Numbered from the stretch's first letter, positions 16,752 to 26,546 are shown. The stretch: DNA of 64,000 bases from Motilimonas cestriensis (GCF_021295315.1 NZ_JAIMJA010000021.1:1-64000), one strand, 5' to 3'. Translations and numbers: made by a program. The notes: a model not told the origin generated them from the letters alone.

Positions 16752-18170
16752 GTGAGAAAAACTAAGATTGTTTGTACTATCGGTCCAAAATCTGAATCTA
16801 AAGAAATGCTAACTAAGCTAGTTGCTAACGGCATGAACGTGATGAGACTTAACTTCTCACACGGTGATTTCAACGAGCATGGCGGTCGTATTAACACTAT
16901 CCGTGAAGTATCTGAAATTACAGGTAAGAAAGTTGCAATCTTACTGGATACTAAAGGTCCTGAAATTCGCACTATCAAACTTGAAGGCGGTAACGACGTT
17001 GCACTAGTTGCAGGTCAAGAGTTTTCTCTGACGACTGACGCAAGCGTAGTGGGTAACAACAAAGTGGTTGCTGTTACTTACCCTGGCCTAACTAAAGACC
17101 TAAGCGTTGGCAACACGGTATTACTAGATGACGGCCTAATCGCGCTTAAAGTCACTGCAATCACTGACACTGAAGTTAAATGTGAAGTGCAAAACAACGG
17201 TGAGCTAGGCGAAAACAAAGGCGTTAACCTTCCAGGCGTTAGCGTTAAGCTACCTGCACTATCTGAAAAAGATAAAGCGGACCTAGTATTCGGTTGTCAA
17301 CAAGGTGTTGATTTCATCGCTGCTTCTTTCATCCGTAAGGTTGAAGACGTACAAGAAATCCGTGAGCTGCTAGCAGCTAACGGTGGCGAGACTATCCAAA
17401 TCATCTCTAAAATCGAAAACCAAGAAGGTGTTGATAACTTCGATGCTATCTTAGAAGCGTCTGACGGTATCATGGTTGCTCGTGGTGACCTAGGTGTTGA
17501 AATCGCAGTTGACGAAGTAATCTTCGCGCAAAAAATGATGATTGAGAAATGTAACCTAGCACGTAAGCCAGTTATCACAGCTACGCAAATGCTTGACTCA
17601 ATGATCAAAAACCCACGTCCAACGCGCGCAGAAGCGGGTGACGTTGCTAACGCAATCATCGATGGTACTGATGCGGTAATGCTTTCTGGTGAAAGTGCTA
17701 AGGGTAAATACCCTGCAGAATCAGTAGATATCATGGCAACTATCTGTAACAGCACAGATGAGCGCATGGAATCTCGCGTTGAAGCATACAAGCAAGATGC
17801 AGATGCGAAAAGCATCACTCAAGCGGTATGTCGCGGTGCAGTTAAAACGGCTGAACAATTAGATTCACGTCTAATCGTTGTTGCTACTGAAGGCGGCAAG
17901 TCTGCTCGTTCAGTACGTAAATTCTTCCCTAAAGCGCCTATCCTTGCGATTACTACTAACGCTAAAACAGCGCAGCAGTTATGTTTAAGCAAAGGTGTAA
18001 CGCCAGTAGTCGTTGAGAAGATGGACAACACAGATTGTTTCTACCAATTAGGCATGAAACTAGCGAAAGAGTTAGACCTAGCGAAAGCAGGCGACAACAT
18101 CGTAATGGTATCAGGTGCACTTGTTGATTCTGGTACAACTAATACTTCTTCTGTTCACGTGATTAAATAA
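16752..18170 (+). CDS. pykF: pyruvate kinase, PykF type
   Basis: Catalyses phosphoenolpyruvate + ADP to pyruvate + ATP, the last step of glycolysis. 472 residues closely parallel E. coli Pyk[31 protein letters not shown], the signature [29 protein letters not shown] and a C-terminal allosteric domain ending [13 protein letters not shown]. The start is GTG 16752 (MRKTKIV) with GGAGAG upstream. It uses many AAC, GGT and CTA-type codons typical of a highly expressed gene in this genome. A strong terminator follows. Confidence 0.97.
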   Translation: MRKTKIVCTIGPKSESKEMLTKLVANGMNVMRLNFSHGDFNEHGGRINTIREVSEITGKKVAILLDTKGPEIRTIKLEGGNDVALVAGQEFSLTTDASVVGNNKVVAVTYPGLTKDLSVGNTVLLDDGLIALKVTAITDTEVKCEVQNNGELGENKGVNLPGVSVKLPALSEKDKADLVFGCQQGVDFIAASFIRKVEDVQEIRELLAANGGETIQIISKIENQEGVDNFDAILEASDGIMVARGDLGVEIAVDEVIFAQKMMIEKCNLARKPVITATQMLDSMIKNPRPTRAEAGDVANAIIDGTDAVMLSGESAKGKYPAESVDIMATICNSTDERMESRVEAYKQDADAKSITQAVCRGAVKTAEQLDSRLIVVATEGGKSARSVRKFFPKAPILAITTNAKTAQQLCLSKGVTPVVVEKMDNTDCFYQLGMKLAKELDLAKAGDNIVMVSGALVDSGTTNTSSVHVIK

Positions 18171-18188
18171 TCACTTTTTAGAAGTTTA

Positions 18189-18214
18189 AAAAACCCGGCT
18201 TGCCGGGTTTTTTT
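18189..18214 (+). terminator. pykF terminator
   Basis: AAAAACCCGGC-TT-GCCGGGTTTTTTT immediately downstream of pykF. Confidence 0.93.
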
Positions 18215-18293
18215 ATATCTGTAATACCTGCCTTTAACAACTAGCTATGCTATCTTTTAGGTCCTTTAATACTTGGTGGACAAGGCTAGTAGT

Positions 18294-19031
18294 ATGAGTA
18301 CGTTTTTCAGCATTAACTTCAATAAAATTGCCTTATTGCGTAATTCCCGTGGACGAGATTACCCAAGCGTAGCTGAATTTGCTCGCCAAGGGTTGGCATT
18401 AGGTATTAATGGCCTTACTTTGCATCCTAGACCTGATCAGCGTCATGCGCGTTACTCTGACGTTTACGAGTTAAAACAGGTAGCTGCGGAATTTAGTGGT
18501 GCTGAGCTCAATATTGAAGGTTACCCATGTGATGAATTTATGCAGGTGGTGTTGGACGCAAAGCCACATCAATGCACTTTAGTGCCCGATGACCCGAATC
18601 AAATTACTTCTGATCACGGTTGGAACTTACACCAAGATTTTGATTTGGTGAAAAGCGTGGTGGCGAAATTAAAGGCGGCGGGGATCCGCAGCAGTATCTT
18701 TATGGATCCAGTGGCGGCGGATATGGAACTGGCCAAAGCGACAGGCGCGGATCGCATTGAGCTCTATACTGAGTCTTACGCACAAGCTTTTGCAACCGAG
18801 CAACAAGATGCCGTGTTAGCCCAATTTTCCGAGGCGACCAAAGCCGCACAAGCACTCGGGCTTGAGGTTAATGCGGGTCATGATCTTAGCTTAGAAAATC
18901 TAGATTTATTTTTAACGATTCCTGATATTAAGGAAGTGTCTATTGGCCATGCGCTGGTGGTTGAATCGCTACAGCAAGGTTACGAGCGCACAGTAAAAGC
19001 TTATGTTGATATTTGTAAATCGAGCGCCTAG
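18294..19031 (+). CDS. pdxJ: pyridoxine 5'-phosphate synthase, divergent type
   Basis: PdxJ condenses 3-amino-1-hydroxyacetone phosphate with deoxyxylulose 5-phosphate to pyridoxine phosphate. 245 residues of a TIM barrel: INFNKIALLRNSRG, TLHPRPDQRHARYSD, NIEGYPCDEF, TLVPDDPNQITSDHGW, RIELYTESYA and VNAGHDLSLENL. These motifs are nearer to the Bacteroidetes/cyanobacterial type (VNVNKIATLRN, IEGYP, RIELYTE) as I recall it than to enteric PdxJ (VNIDHIATLRN, EMAVTEE). It is not next to recO/acpS. The ATG follows AAGG; the upstream GTG is less likely. Confidence 0.88.
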   Translation: MSTFFSINFNKIALLRNSRGRDYPSVAEFARQGLALGINGLTLHPRPDQRHARYSDVYELKQVAAEFSGAELNIEGYPCDEFMQVVLDAKPHQCTLVPDDPNQITSDHGWNLHQDFDLVKSVVAKLKAAGIRSSIFMDPVAADMELAKATGADRIELYTESYAQAFATEQQDAVLAQFSEATKAAQALGLEVNAGHDLSLENLDLFLTIPDIKEVSIGHALVVESLQQGYERTVKAYVDICKSSA

Positions 19032-19093
19032 TTGGCGGGGGTAATGATTATCGTCATTGAGCCATTAATTATTTGTAAGAAGTAGGAATTAAC

Positions 19094-19579
19094 GTGAAAA
19101 AAATAGTGTTACTTATGTGCTTGTCCGGCTTGTTTGCTAGCTTTTATAGTGTGGCGGAAAAGCGTTCTGTCGGGCCTGTCGAATACATTAAAGTGACTGA
19201 GCTTGATAATTTTAAATTCCTTACCCGTATTGATACCGGTGCTAATACTACTTCTATTCATGCCTTTGACATCAAAGTAAATAATGATGCTGGCAAGATG
19301 AAGGCAAATATCGGTAAAACGGTGACTTTTACCACCATGAATGAGAAAAAAGAGTTTCGCACTTACCAAGCTCAAATTGTTGATGTAGTAACGATACGAA
19401 ATTCGATTGCTAAGGAGCAGCGCTACCAAGTTGAGCTGTCACTGAGCTGGCGGGGTGAGTCGAAAAAAGTAGTGGTTAACCTCAGCGATCGCAAAAAAAT
19501 GTCTTACAAACTACTTATTGGCCGCAACTGGCTTCAAGGTGATTATGTGGTTGATGTTGAGATGCAGCCCGAAGAGTAA
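19094..19579 (+). CDS. secreted retropepsin-like 'ATP-dependent zinc protease' family protein
   Basis: A 161-residue protein with a signal peptide (about residues 1-21). The mature domain carries FLTRIDTGANTTSIHA, the Asp-Thr-Gly motif of the PF05618 (RimK-associated, retropepsin-fold) family, and LLIGRNWLQGDYVVDV near the C-terminus. Despite the historic family name, the DTG motif suggests an aspartic-type active site; activity is unproven. The GTG start is preceded by AGGAA. There is no RimK-type gene next to it. Confidence 0.82.
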   Translation: MKKIVLLMCLSGLFASFYSVAEKRSVGPVEYIKVTELDNFKFLTRIDTGANTTSIHAFDIKVNNDAGKMKANIGKTVTFTTMNEKKEFRTYQAQIVDVVTIRNSIAKEQRYQVELSLSWRGESKKVVVNLSDRKKMSYKLLIGRNWLQGDYVVDVEMQPEE

Positions 19580-19649
19580 TGTGATCACCTCCTTCGTATC
19601 CGGTGCGATAGTTACTCGCTGACGCACCTTATTAATTATTTCAATTTTG

Positions 19650-19901
19650 ATGGACTTACATTTGAAGCGCTATATCCCTCCCGTGTTACTGTTATTAGGT
19701 TTGTTTATTTCCTTTTATTTCTTCTCCCCGAGTGAAGATGGCTCAGGAAGTTTACTCTCTGTTGCTATTTGTGTTGCTGCTGCAGTGATCGCCTTAGTGA
19801 TGAGCTTAGTGAACAAGCAGAGCTGGTGGTTGCTAATCAGCGCGTTAATGCTGATTTTATTACCTGTTATCTCGGTTTATATCTCTACTAGCCTATTATG
19901 A
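19650..19901 (+). CDS. small inner-membrane protein, unknown
   Basis: About 83 residues with three closely spaced hydrophobic helices (approximately 9-25, 33-52, 57-80) and very short loops. ATG 19650 is taken as the start; no good ribosome-binding site is visible. No family is recognised. The gene is not linked tightly to either neighbour. Confidence 0.55.
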   Translation: MDLHLKRYIPPVLLLLGLFISFYFFSPSEDGSGSLLSVAICVAAAVIALVMSLVNKQSWWLLISALMLILLPVISVYISTSLL

Positions 19902-20036
19902 AAGATGTAGAATCAACAAATTATAAATAATATCGAAATCCAGCTTTAGCGTGTTGCTCATTTTTTGTACTAGGTTAAAATAACGCCACAAATACAATAA
20001 TATAACCCCTATAACGGGGACAAATGGGCAAAAAGC

Positions 20037-20669
20037 ATGGAACAGGACAAATCACACGCTGTCCTGAACTCGGAAGAAATGGATTTTCTTTCTGAGCTAA
20101 TGCTAGAAAAACCGCTAGAGCAGAACTGTCAAAGTTTAGGTTTTGAAGTCGTATCTGATCAGCAAGGTTTTTTAAAGCAGTTAGGGACAGCAAATACACT
20201 GCAAGTGGTGGCTAGATATGGCCAACACCATTTCGTTTTTCCGCTCGAAATCACCGAGAATGAATTAGGGCTGCCGCATTTGAGCTTTGCTACGCCAGAT
20301 ATTTATGAAACGGGCCAGCAACTTCGCTACTGGCGCGCCTCTGCACAAGGCATCGCTTTGATTTCGCCTGCAGGTGAAAGGCTTCCGTTTGCCATAAAAG
20401 ATTTATCCGTATCGGGCTTATCTTTGGGGCTAACGGAAGCGAATCAACATGTGCCGTTGCAGCTAGAGCAGCACAGTTTACTGTTACCGGATGGCTCAAA
20501 AATTGATTTAGCGGGACAGGTTAATCGCTTTGTCGACCAACAAACGGTGGCCTATGAACTGAATCAAGATGACATGGAGTCAGCGGCGTTGCGTGACTAC
20601 TTGTTTCAAATTCATCGTGATCAGCACCCTGAAATTAGTAATGAGATTATTCGCTACCGTGCAGCTTAG
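20037..20669 (+). CDS. PilZ-domain protein
   Basis: A 210-residue soluble protein. The C-terminal half has the PilZ-type motif DLSVSGLSLGL (D-x-S-x-x-G), preceded by RYWRASAQG, where the usual RxxxR c-di-GMP motif is shortened to RxxR. The N-terminal half (1-100) looks like a YcgR-N/PilZN-type beta domain. It may bind c-di-GMP, but the altered arginine motif makes this uncertain. It precedes a HIT-family gene by 49 bp and may share a transcript. Confidence 0.75.
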   Translation: MEQDKSHAVLNSEEMDFLSELMLEKPLEQNCQSLGFEVVSDQQGFLKQLGTANTLQVVARYGQHHFVFPLEITENELGLPHLSFATPDIYETGQQLRYWRASAQGIALISPAGERLPFAIKDLSVSGLSLGLTEANQHVPLQLEQHSLLLPDGSKIDLAGQVNRFVDQQTVAYELNQDDMESAALRDYLFQIHRDQHPEISNEIIRYRAA

Positions 20670-20718
20670 TTAAGCTTAAGGTAAGCTGTGAGCTTTACAG
20701 CTATCGGTCAAATTACCT

Positions 20719-21138
20719 ATGCAAGATTTCAAACTCGACTCACGATTAGTTCAAGATTGTGAACTAATTGCTGAGTCGCCACAGAGTGTATTGCTGCTAT
20801 CAAAAAATGCGGCTTATCCATGGTTCATTTTAGTGCCGAAAACGGCGCACACAGAGCTATATCAATTAGATTTAGGCTTGCAGCAAAGGCTATTAGAACA
20901 AATTAACCAGATTAGCCAGTTTATGCAGGCTGAATTTACGCCTGATAAACTCAATGTGGCCGCTATTGGTAATGTCGTCAAACAGTTGCATATTCATGTT
21001 GTGGCGCGATTTGAAACCGATCCAAGCTGGCCCGGTGTGGTATGGGGTGCCAGTGCAAACCAACCCTATTCCGTGCAACAAATCGCCTCAATAAAGCAGG
21101 CCGCACAACAAGCATTGAGCGCTGTATTTACGTTCTAA
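20719..21138 (+). CDS. HIT-family hydrolase/transferase
   Basis: A 139-residue cytosolic protein. The His-triad motif is KQLHIHVVAR, of form H-x-H-x-x instead of HxHxHxx; the third His position is Val, as in some bacterial HIT proteins. NVAAIGNVV upstream and a Trp-rich PSWPGVVWG downstream are typical of the proteobacterial HIT subfamily. Likely activity on nucleoside phosphoramidates or dinucleotides is inferred from the fold. Confidence 0.85.
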   Translation: MQDFKLDSRLVQDCELIAESPQSVLLLSKNAAYPWFILVPKTAHTELYQLDLGLQQRLLEQINQISQFMQAEFTPDKLNVAAIGNVVKQLHIHVVARFETDPSWPGVVWGASANQPYSVQQIASIKQAAQQALSAVFTF

Positions 21139-21151
21139 TAAAATGAGCGGC

Positions 21152-21601
21152 CTATTTAGGCTTGTGAGATTTGATTTGTAAGATGTAATTGATTGCCTCG
21201 CCTAGCTTGAGGTAACGAGCTAGGTCTTCTTTACTGTATCGGGTGGCCATCGAGGCGAGGTTTTTACGTTGTTTGATAAAACGTGATACCTGTAATTTAT
21301 TAAATCCCCCCACTTGATAAAGCAGCGCCAGTAGATGCTCTGCTTGCTCATCCTCTAGGCATAATTTTTCACAGTACTGCTCTGGCTCAAACGCGACGAC
21401 CTCTTGCCGATAATGGCTAATTTCATCCTGTTCTTTTAGGTAATCTAACCATTGTTCGATGTATAAGGGTTTTGTGCCTGAGAGTAAGTTAAAGAATCCA
21501 GCTGAATCGCTACGGCATTGCGTCAGTAGCGTAACGGCAAAGTTATCATCATTAGCTGAAAATTTAACACTGCCTAATTGGGTGGGATGTAATGATTGCA
21601 C
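21152..21601 (-). CDS. hypothetical protein, start uncertain
   Basis: From the GTG at 21601 the frame gives 149 residues, soluble and helical, with a basic C-terminus. No family is recognised. The same frame stays open upstream to a TAA at 21800-21802 and its translation looks protein-like (for example GGHIHIFECHGKTGEHATITV), but no ATG, GTG or TTG occurs there; the earliest ATT is at 21781. The gene may therefore be about 210 codons with a rare start, or 5'-truncated. It converges on the HIT gene with 13 bp between stops. Confidence 0.6.
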   Translation of the reverse strand: MQSLHPTQLGSVKFSANDDNFAVTLLTQCRSDSAGFFNLLSGTKPLYIEQWLDYLKEQDEISHYRQEVVAFEPEQYCEKLCLEDEQAEHLLALLYQVGGFNKLQVSRFIKQRKNLASMATRYSKEDLARYLKLGEAINYILQIKSHKPK

Positions 21602-22011
21602 TGTGATGGTGGCGTGTTCACCCGTTTTACCATGGCATTCAAAGATATGTATATGACCTCCTGAGTCAGTGGTTATAGTGGCTATTCCTGTAAGAGAAGT
21701 AAAGTGAATGCCTTGTATTGAGTGGCGATTGCGTAGGTGTTGGCTGCAATTAAGGGTAATTGAGTGTTTATCATTATAAATATTATTTACTAACGCTCTT
21801 TAAGCTATCACATTTATCCGCTAACTAAGAAATAGTGCCTTTTAGCTAGGGAGAAGTTTTATATAGTTGTTATTTTTTGGTTAAATTTCCTGTTTTTTGA
21901 TCTATATGGGTGATTATAAACTTCAAAGTGTGTATTTTACGCTGGCAAATAGTGCAGCGGGAATGCTGCGCAGTTTTATAATAATTAAGCCCTAACGAAT
22001 AGAGGTGCATA

Positions 22012-23286
22012 GTGCAAACACAAAAAAAAGGATTGCTATCTAATATAGGTATGCAAGTTGTTATAGCAATGATCATAGGTGCTGCTGTGGGCGCCATGAT
22101 GGGTGAAAGTGCGGCGATATTTGCGCCCCTTGGTGCCCTATTTATCCATTTAATTAAAATGTTGGTGATCCCTTTGGTGGCGGTCGCCATTATTTCGGGC
22201 GCAGCCAGCTTAGGCAATAGCCCTGCAGCAGGCAAAATTGGTATCACTACCTTTGCCTTCTTTATGCTGACGTCTGCTGCTGCCGTAGGCTTAGCCATTC
22301 TAATGGGTGAGATGTTTCGTCCCGGTGTTGGCGTTGATTTAACGTCAATGCAGAGTATGTTCTCTAATGAATATGCTGATAAAGGCTCGGTTCCTGGTGT
22401 TGTTGAGACTATTTTAGGGATGATCCCAACCAATGTGTTTCAGTCTCTTGGTGAAGCTAACATTTTGCAGATTTTAGTGTTTTGTTTATTTCTCGGTATT
22501 GGTCTATCGAAAATTGATAGAGCGCGATTTGAGCCGATTAAAAACATGCTTGACGGCTTAGTTGATGCGTTCGTTTGGATGATCAACATTGTTATGTATT
22601 TAGCACCGATTGGTGTATTTGGCTTGATGGCTGAAGCGGTCGGTACATTTGGCTTCGATGTTTTAGGCGTGGTAATGAAGCTATTTGTTGTTTACGTAGC
22701 CGCTATTCTCATTTTCGGTTTTGGCTTTTACCCATTGTTGATCAAGACCATGTCAAATGTGCCTGTTAAGCGCTTCCTTTCTGCAATGAAGCGTCCTCAA
22801 GCGGTCGCCTTGTCGACAGCATCTTCGATGGCAACGTTACCCGTCACCTTAGATACGGTTGAAAAAGAGCTAAAAGTATCTAACTCAACGGCGGCTTTTG
22901 TGTTGCCGTTAGGTGCCACTATCAACATGAGTGGTAATGCGATTTATTATGGCTTAGTGGCGGTGTTTTTTGCTCAGGTGTTCAATGTCGATCTAAGTTT
23001 AGGTGCCTACATTGCTATTATTTTAACAGCAACGATCGGCGCGATTGGTCAAGCGGGCGTACCCGGGCCTTCTTTCTTAGTTGTCGCCGTGTTATTGGCT
23101 GCAGGCATTCCAATTGAAGGTTTGCCGCTACTGTTTGCATTGGATAGAATTTTTGACATGATCCGCACCGCACTTAATATCACCGGTGATGCGGCATGTG
23201 CTGTTATCGTTGAAAAATACAATCCAAATAGCCAGCAAGAGGTTGAATCTGCAGCCGCTGCGACAGCCGAGCAACAGCTAAGCTAG
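22012..23286 (+). CDS. dicarboxylate/amino acid:cation symporter (DAACS family)
   Basis: A sodium- or proton-coupled symporter of 424 residues in the inner membrane, GltP/DctA-like. Eight hydrophobic segments plus two re-entrant loops are discernible. The serine-rich loop STASSMATLPVTLDTV (about 265-280) and the motif TINMSGNAIYY (about 305) are present; the classical NMDGTA is changed to NMSGNA, so ligand preference may differ from glutamate/aspartate. GVPGPSFLVV replaces the common GIPGGS. The GTG start is preceded by GAGGTG. It is monocistronic, with a terminator. Confidence 0.92.
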   Translation: MQTQKKGLLSNIGMQVVIAMIIGAAVGAMMGESAAIFAPLGALFIHLIKMLVIPLVAVAIISGAASLGNSPAAGKIGITTFAFFMLTSAAAVGLAILMGEMFRPGVGVDLTSMQSMFSNEYADKGSVPGVVETILGMIPTNVFQSLGEANILQILVFCLFLGIGLSKIDRARFEPIKNMLDGLVDAFVWMINIVMYLAPIGVFGLMAEAVGTFGFDVLGVVMKLFVVYVAAILIFGFGFYPLLIKTMSNVPVKRFLSAMKRPQAVALSTASSMATLPVTLDTVEKELKVSNSTAAFVLPLGATINMSGNAIYYGLVAVFFAQVFNVDLSLGAYIAIILTATIGAIGQAGVPGPSFLVVAVLLAAGIPIEGLPLLFALDRIFDMIRTALNITGDAACAVIVEKYNPNSQQEVESAAAATAEQQLS

Positions 23287-23331
23287 TTTGCGTAACTTCA
23301 ATTAGCGAATTCTCGCTTTTTGCTTATCTTT

Positions 23332-23357
23332 AAGGCCAGTATTACTGGCCTTTTTTG
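23332..23357 (+). terminator. terminator of the symporter gene
   Basis: AAGGCCAGT-ATT-ACTGGCCTTTTTT, 46 bp after the stop. Confidence 0.92.
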
Positions 23358-23420
23358 TCCCCTCATTTCATGCGCTCTACTAATATTTAGGTTATTAGAT
23401 AGCCGGAAAGGACGTTGCAG

Positions 23421-24026
23421 ATGAAAACCATTTTGAGCGTGTTACTAGTGGCCGCTATAGTGCAGCCTAGTTTTGCTGGGATGATTGAAATTGAATACGA
23501 TCCGCAAGCTAAGTTGCTGGATGAATATAAACAGGTGCAAACCCATGATGTGGTCGCAGACTTGACGGCAGAGCTGCAGCCGGACCCCGTTATCATTGGG
23601 AATACTGCGCCAGGCGAGGGGAATTTATTTTCGTTTAATCGTTATGCTGAGGATGATCCTAAAATGCCGGCCAGTGCGGTGAGTTATCAGGATCTTGACT
23701 TAATAAAGCAGCTGTTTGGTGCTAATGGCCAACTAATAAAATTAGAATATTTAAAATTTAAGCAAGATTTTACTGAATATGTCGGGCTATCGGCACAAGC
23801 CAAAATCAGTACTGCTGCAGTATACGATGAAGTACTTATCTCTCAGCCCGTTGGGGCGCTTAATTTACAGCGTGAAAGAATTGATGGCTCCAGCCTAGAG
23901 GAATCAGTTTGGTATATAAAGTGGTTAAAGCAAGCCTATAAATGGCTAACGTCACCGTTAAATCTTGTCATTTTACTCATTTCATTATGTGTGGCTGTGT
24001 TACTAAAAAGGCGTTTTTTGGCATAG
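23421..24026 (+). CDS. hypothetical periplasmic protein with C-terminal membrane anchor
   Basis: About 201 residues. It has a signal peptide (residues 1-19, cleaved after SFA), a periplasmic domain, then one hydrophobic helix (LNLVILLISLCVAVLL) followed by KRR, so the protein would be anchored with a short cytoplasmic end. ATG 23421 has AAAGGA 8 nt upstream. No family is recognised. Confidence 0.65.
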   Translation: MKTILSVLLVAAIVQPSFAGMIEIEYDPQAKLLDEYKQVQTHDVVADLTAELQPDPVIIGNTAPGEGNLFSFNRYAEDDPKMPASAVSYQDLDLIKQLFGANGQLIKLEYLKFKQDFTEYVGLSAQAKISTAAVYDEVLISQPVGALNLQRERIDGSSLEESVWYIKWLKQAYKWLTSPLNLVILLISLCVAVLLKRRFLA

Positions 24027-24450
24027 TGAGATAGCTGGTTTAAATACAATTAATATCAACTAGATAGAAGTCGGCTCCTATTTTTTTAGGGAGTGTTATT
24101 GAATCTGTGAATAATCTGTTTTCACTCTAACGCACTGTTAATAAATAAGTATTTTCAATATTTGGTTTATTTACTCGATATAATTATTGAATATAAAAAA
24201 CAAGTGAAAAGTTATATGTGGCAAATAACAAAATAAACAACAAGTTGTCAAAGATAGCTTAATTCTGATTAATAATTAACCCCGCGAATTAACAAGTTTG
24301 TATAAAAAGTACACTATTTTATTATTGCTAGGCATTTATTATGGCTGTTATTTGTTGGGTAAATATATTTGATGAATAGTAGTATTCTTACTTCAAAAGC
24401 TGTTGACCGTTTTACCTGCTTGTCAGTTATCGGTTAAGTGGGAGCTTGTT
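24027..24450. other. AT-rich intergenic region
   Basis: About 420 bp, strongly A/T-rich, with no convincing ORF or RNA. It presumably carries the promoter of the following small gene. Confidence 0.5.
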
Positions 24451-24633
24451 ATGACTATTGTTGATAAATATGTACGTGAAATTCAAGGTGGAAACTTACA
24501 TAAGGCCACTGAATTAATGTTGGATATTATCGCATCCGATCCGTCTGGTGAGACTAAGCGGAGTTTAGATCAGAAATTTGCTGTTGCAATGACCCATCGT
24601 CGTGAAAGGTTACAAGACAACCAGCTTAAATAA
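24451..24633 (+). CDS. small hypothetical protein (60 residues)
   Basis: ATG 24451 is preceded by GGGAG, which decides this start over the in-frame upstream TTG. The product is charged and probably all-helical (MTIVDKYVREIQGGNLHKAT ...), with no signal peptide or membrane segment. No family is recognised; the good ribosome-binding site and the following hairpin support a real gene. Confidence 0.6.
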   Translation: MTIVDKYVREIQGGNLHKATELMLDIIASDPSGETKRSLDQKFAVAMTHRRERLQDNQLK

Positions 24634-24650
24634 TTGGTTTGCTGAGTAAT

Positions 24651-24679
24651 AAAAAAAAAGGGCCGATGATCGGCCCTTG
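24651..24679 (-). terminator. terminator of asd
   Basis: On the minus strand AAGGGCCGAT-CATCGGCCCTT is followed by nine T residues; it ends the asd transcript and may stop the convergent small gene too. Confidence 0.92.
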
Positions 24680-24696
24680 GTGTTTATTTATGACGA

Positions 24697-25809
24697 CTAC
24701 GCTGCCAGTAGAATGCGTAGCATACGACGTAGTGGCTCTGCCGCGCCCCATAGTAGTTGGTCACCCACAGTGAATGCGCTGATGTATTCAGGGCCCATGG
24801 TTAGCTTACGAATACGACCAACAGGTACGCTTAACGTACCTGTTACTTTCGCAGGCGTTAACTCTTGTGAGCTGATAGCACGTTCATTTGGGATCACTTT
24901 AACCCAGTCATTATGGCTAGCTAAGATTGCTTCGATTTCAGCAACCGGAATATCTTTGGTTAGTTTCAATGTGATGGCCTGAGAGTGACAACGCATTGCA
25001 CCAATACGAACACAAATACCGTCAACTGGAATTTGGTTATCGCTGCGACCTAGAATTTTGTTAGCTTCAACTTGGGCTTTCCATTCTTCTTTACTTTGGC
25101 CTGAAGGTAGCGGCACGTCAATCCATGGGATCAAGCTGCCTGCTAAAGGAGCGCCAAATTGTTCAGTTGGGAAATCGTCGCTACGGATAGTGTCCGCGAC
25201 TTTACGGTCAATGTCTAAAATAGCAGAAGCGGGATCGGCTAACTCTGCTGCAACACTGTCCTTAATGACGCCCATCTGGCTGATTAGTTCACGCATATTG
25301 CGCGCACCAGCACCTGAAGCGGCTTGGTAAGTATGCGGAGTCGCCCATTCAACTAGGCCTTTTTCAAATAAGCCGCCGAGTGCCATTAACATTAGCGAAA
25401 CGGTGCAGTTACCACCAACATAGGTTTTCACACCGTCTTTCAGGCCTTGTTGAATCACGTCACTATTGACCGGATCAAGAACGATGATGCTGTCTTCAGC
25501 CATTCGCAGTGAAGATGCTGCATCGATCCAGTAACCATCCCAACCACTTTCACGTAGTTTAGGATAAACTTCTTTGGTGTAGTCGCCGCCTTGGCAAGTT
25601 AGGATCACGTCCATTTCTGCTAATGCTTCAATCGAGAAAGCATCTTGCAGGGTCGTGCTGGTCTTGCCAATATCTGGAGAAGGTAAACCAACCTGAGAGG
25701 TGGTGAAGAAAGTCGATTCAATTAAATCAAAATCTTTCTCTTCAGACATACGTTGCATGAGGACAGAGCCCACCATACCGCGCCAACCAACTAGACCTAC
25801 TTTTTTCAT
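24697..25809 (-). CDS. asd: aspartate-semialdehyde dehydrogenase
   Basis: NADPH-dependent reduction of aspartyl phosphate to the semialdehyde, the branch point to Lys, diaminopimelate, Met and Thr. 370 residues of the gammaproteobacterial type: Rossmann start [23 protein letters not shown], catalytic Cys in GGNCTVSLM, the insert [15 protein letters not shown], and an active-site [11 protein letters not shown]. Codon use is that of a well-expressed gene. It is monocistronic, with a strong terminator. Confidence 0.97.
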   Translation of the reverse strand: MKKVGLVGWRGMVGSVLMQRMSEEKDFDLIESTFFTTSQVGLPSPDIGKTSTTLQDAFSIEALAEMDVILTCQGGDYTKEVYPKLRESGWDGYWIDAASSLRMAEDSIIVLDPVNSDVIQQGLKDGVKTYVGGNCTVSLMLMALGGLFEKGLVEWATPHTYQAASGAGARNMRELISQMGVIKDSVAAELADPASAILDIDRKVADTIRSDDFPTEQFGAPLAGSLIPWIDVPLPSGQSKEEWKAQVEANKILGRSDNQIPVDGICVRIGAMRCHSQAITLKLTKDIPVAEIEAILASHNDWVKVIPNERAISSQELTPAKVTGTLSVPVGRIRKLTMGPEYISAFTVGDQLLWGAAEPLRRMLRILLAA

Positions 25810-26018
25810 GGCGTTTCTACTTCCTTAATTTAACGAAACGGAATTAATGAACCAAAACCAATGTATTTTTGGATAGGTTATTAATAGATAGAAACTCAAT
25901 TTATCATTTTAGACGTCTGTAAGGCTATAATTTTTTCAGATAAGGAGTGGAGTACAGATAAATATATGGATGTTTTTTGTATTTTTAGCAGAATGAACTT
26001 TACGAAGGAAGGAGAATA

Positions 26019-26111
26019 TGGCGGTGAAGGAGGGATTTGAACCCTCGATGGGGCTACAAACCCCATACTCCCTTAGCAGGGGAGCGCCTTCGGCCACTCG
26101 GCCACCTCACC
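26019..26111 (-). tRNA. tRNA-Ser(GCT)
   Basis: A class II tRNA with long variable arm; the anticodon stem-loop on the minus strand is CTCCC-CTGCTAA-GGGAG. The CCA end is encoded. It is the last of seven tRNAs. Confidence 0.95.
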
Positions 26112-26125
26112 GGTATTCGGGAATA

Positions 26126-26209
26126 TGGTGGGGGGGGACGGATTCGAACCATCGAAGCTTTCGCGGCAGATTTACAATCTGCTCCCTTTGGCCACTCGGG
26201 AACCCCCCC
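26126..26209 (-). tRNA. tRNA-Tyr(GTA)
   Basis: The minus strand carries CAGATTGTAAATCTG with anticodon GTA and the Tyr variable arm. The acceptor stem is entirely G/C (seven G against C). CCA is encoded. Confidence 0.95.
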
Positions 26210-26250
26210 AAGATTTAGCTAACTAATCAGCGATGCTAATCAGTTGAATG

Positions 26251-26325
26251 TGGCAGGGATATGAGGATTTGAACCTCAGAATGCCGAGATCAAAACCCGG
26301 TGCCTTACCGCTTGGCGATATCCCT
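26251..26325 (-). tRNA. tRNA-Gln(TTG)
   Basis: Anticodon loop TTTTGAT between CCGGG and CTCGG; the 5' half TATCGCCAAGCGGTAAGGC is typical of tRNA-Gln. CCA is encoded. Confidence 0.95.
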
Positions 26326-26436
26326 GTTGTAGTGTTTTATCGAGTTGACTCTCGCGGTTGAGGATAACATGTTAAAGGAGCCGAACCCTATAACGGTTAT
26401 CTAACCTAGCTATTTTAAGAGTGCTAACTCTGAATA

Positions 26437-26527
<91 letters not shown>

Positions 26528-26546
26528 GTAATTCTCTAAATTGTAA

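Noticed and set aside
17297-17818. 173-codon minus-strand frame inside pykF
   Set aside because: Antisense shadow of a strongly conserved, highly expressed gene.
26018-26222. two 60-66-codon plus-strand frames over the tRNA genes
   Set aside because: They run antisense through tRNA-Ser(GCT) and tRNA-Tyr and are typical spurious tRNA-derived frames.
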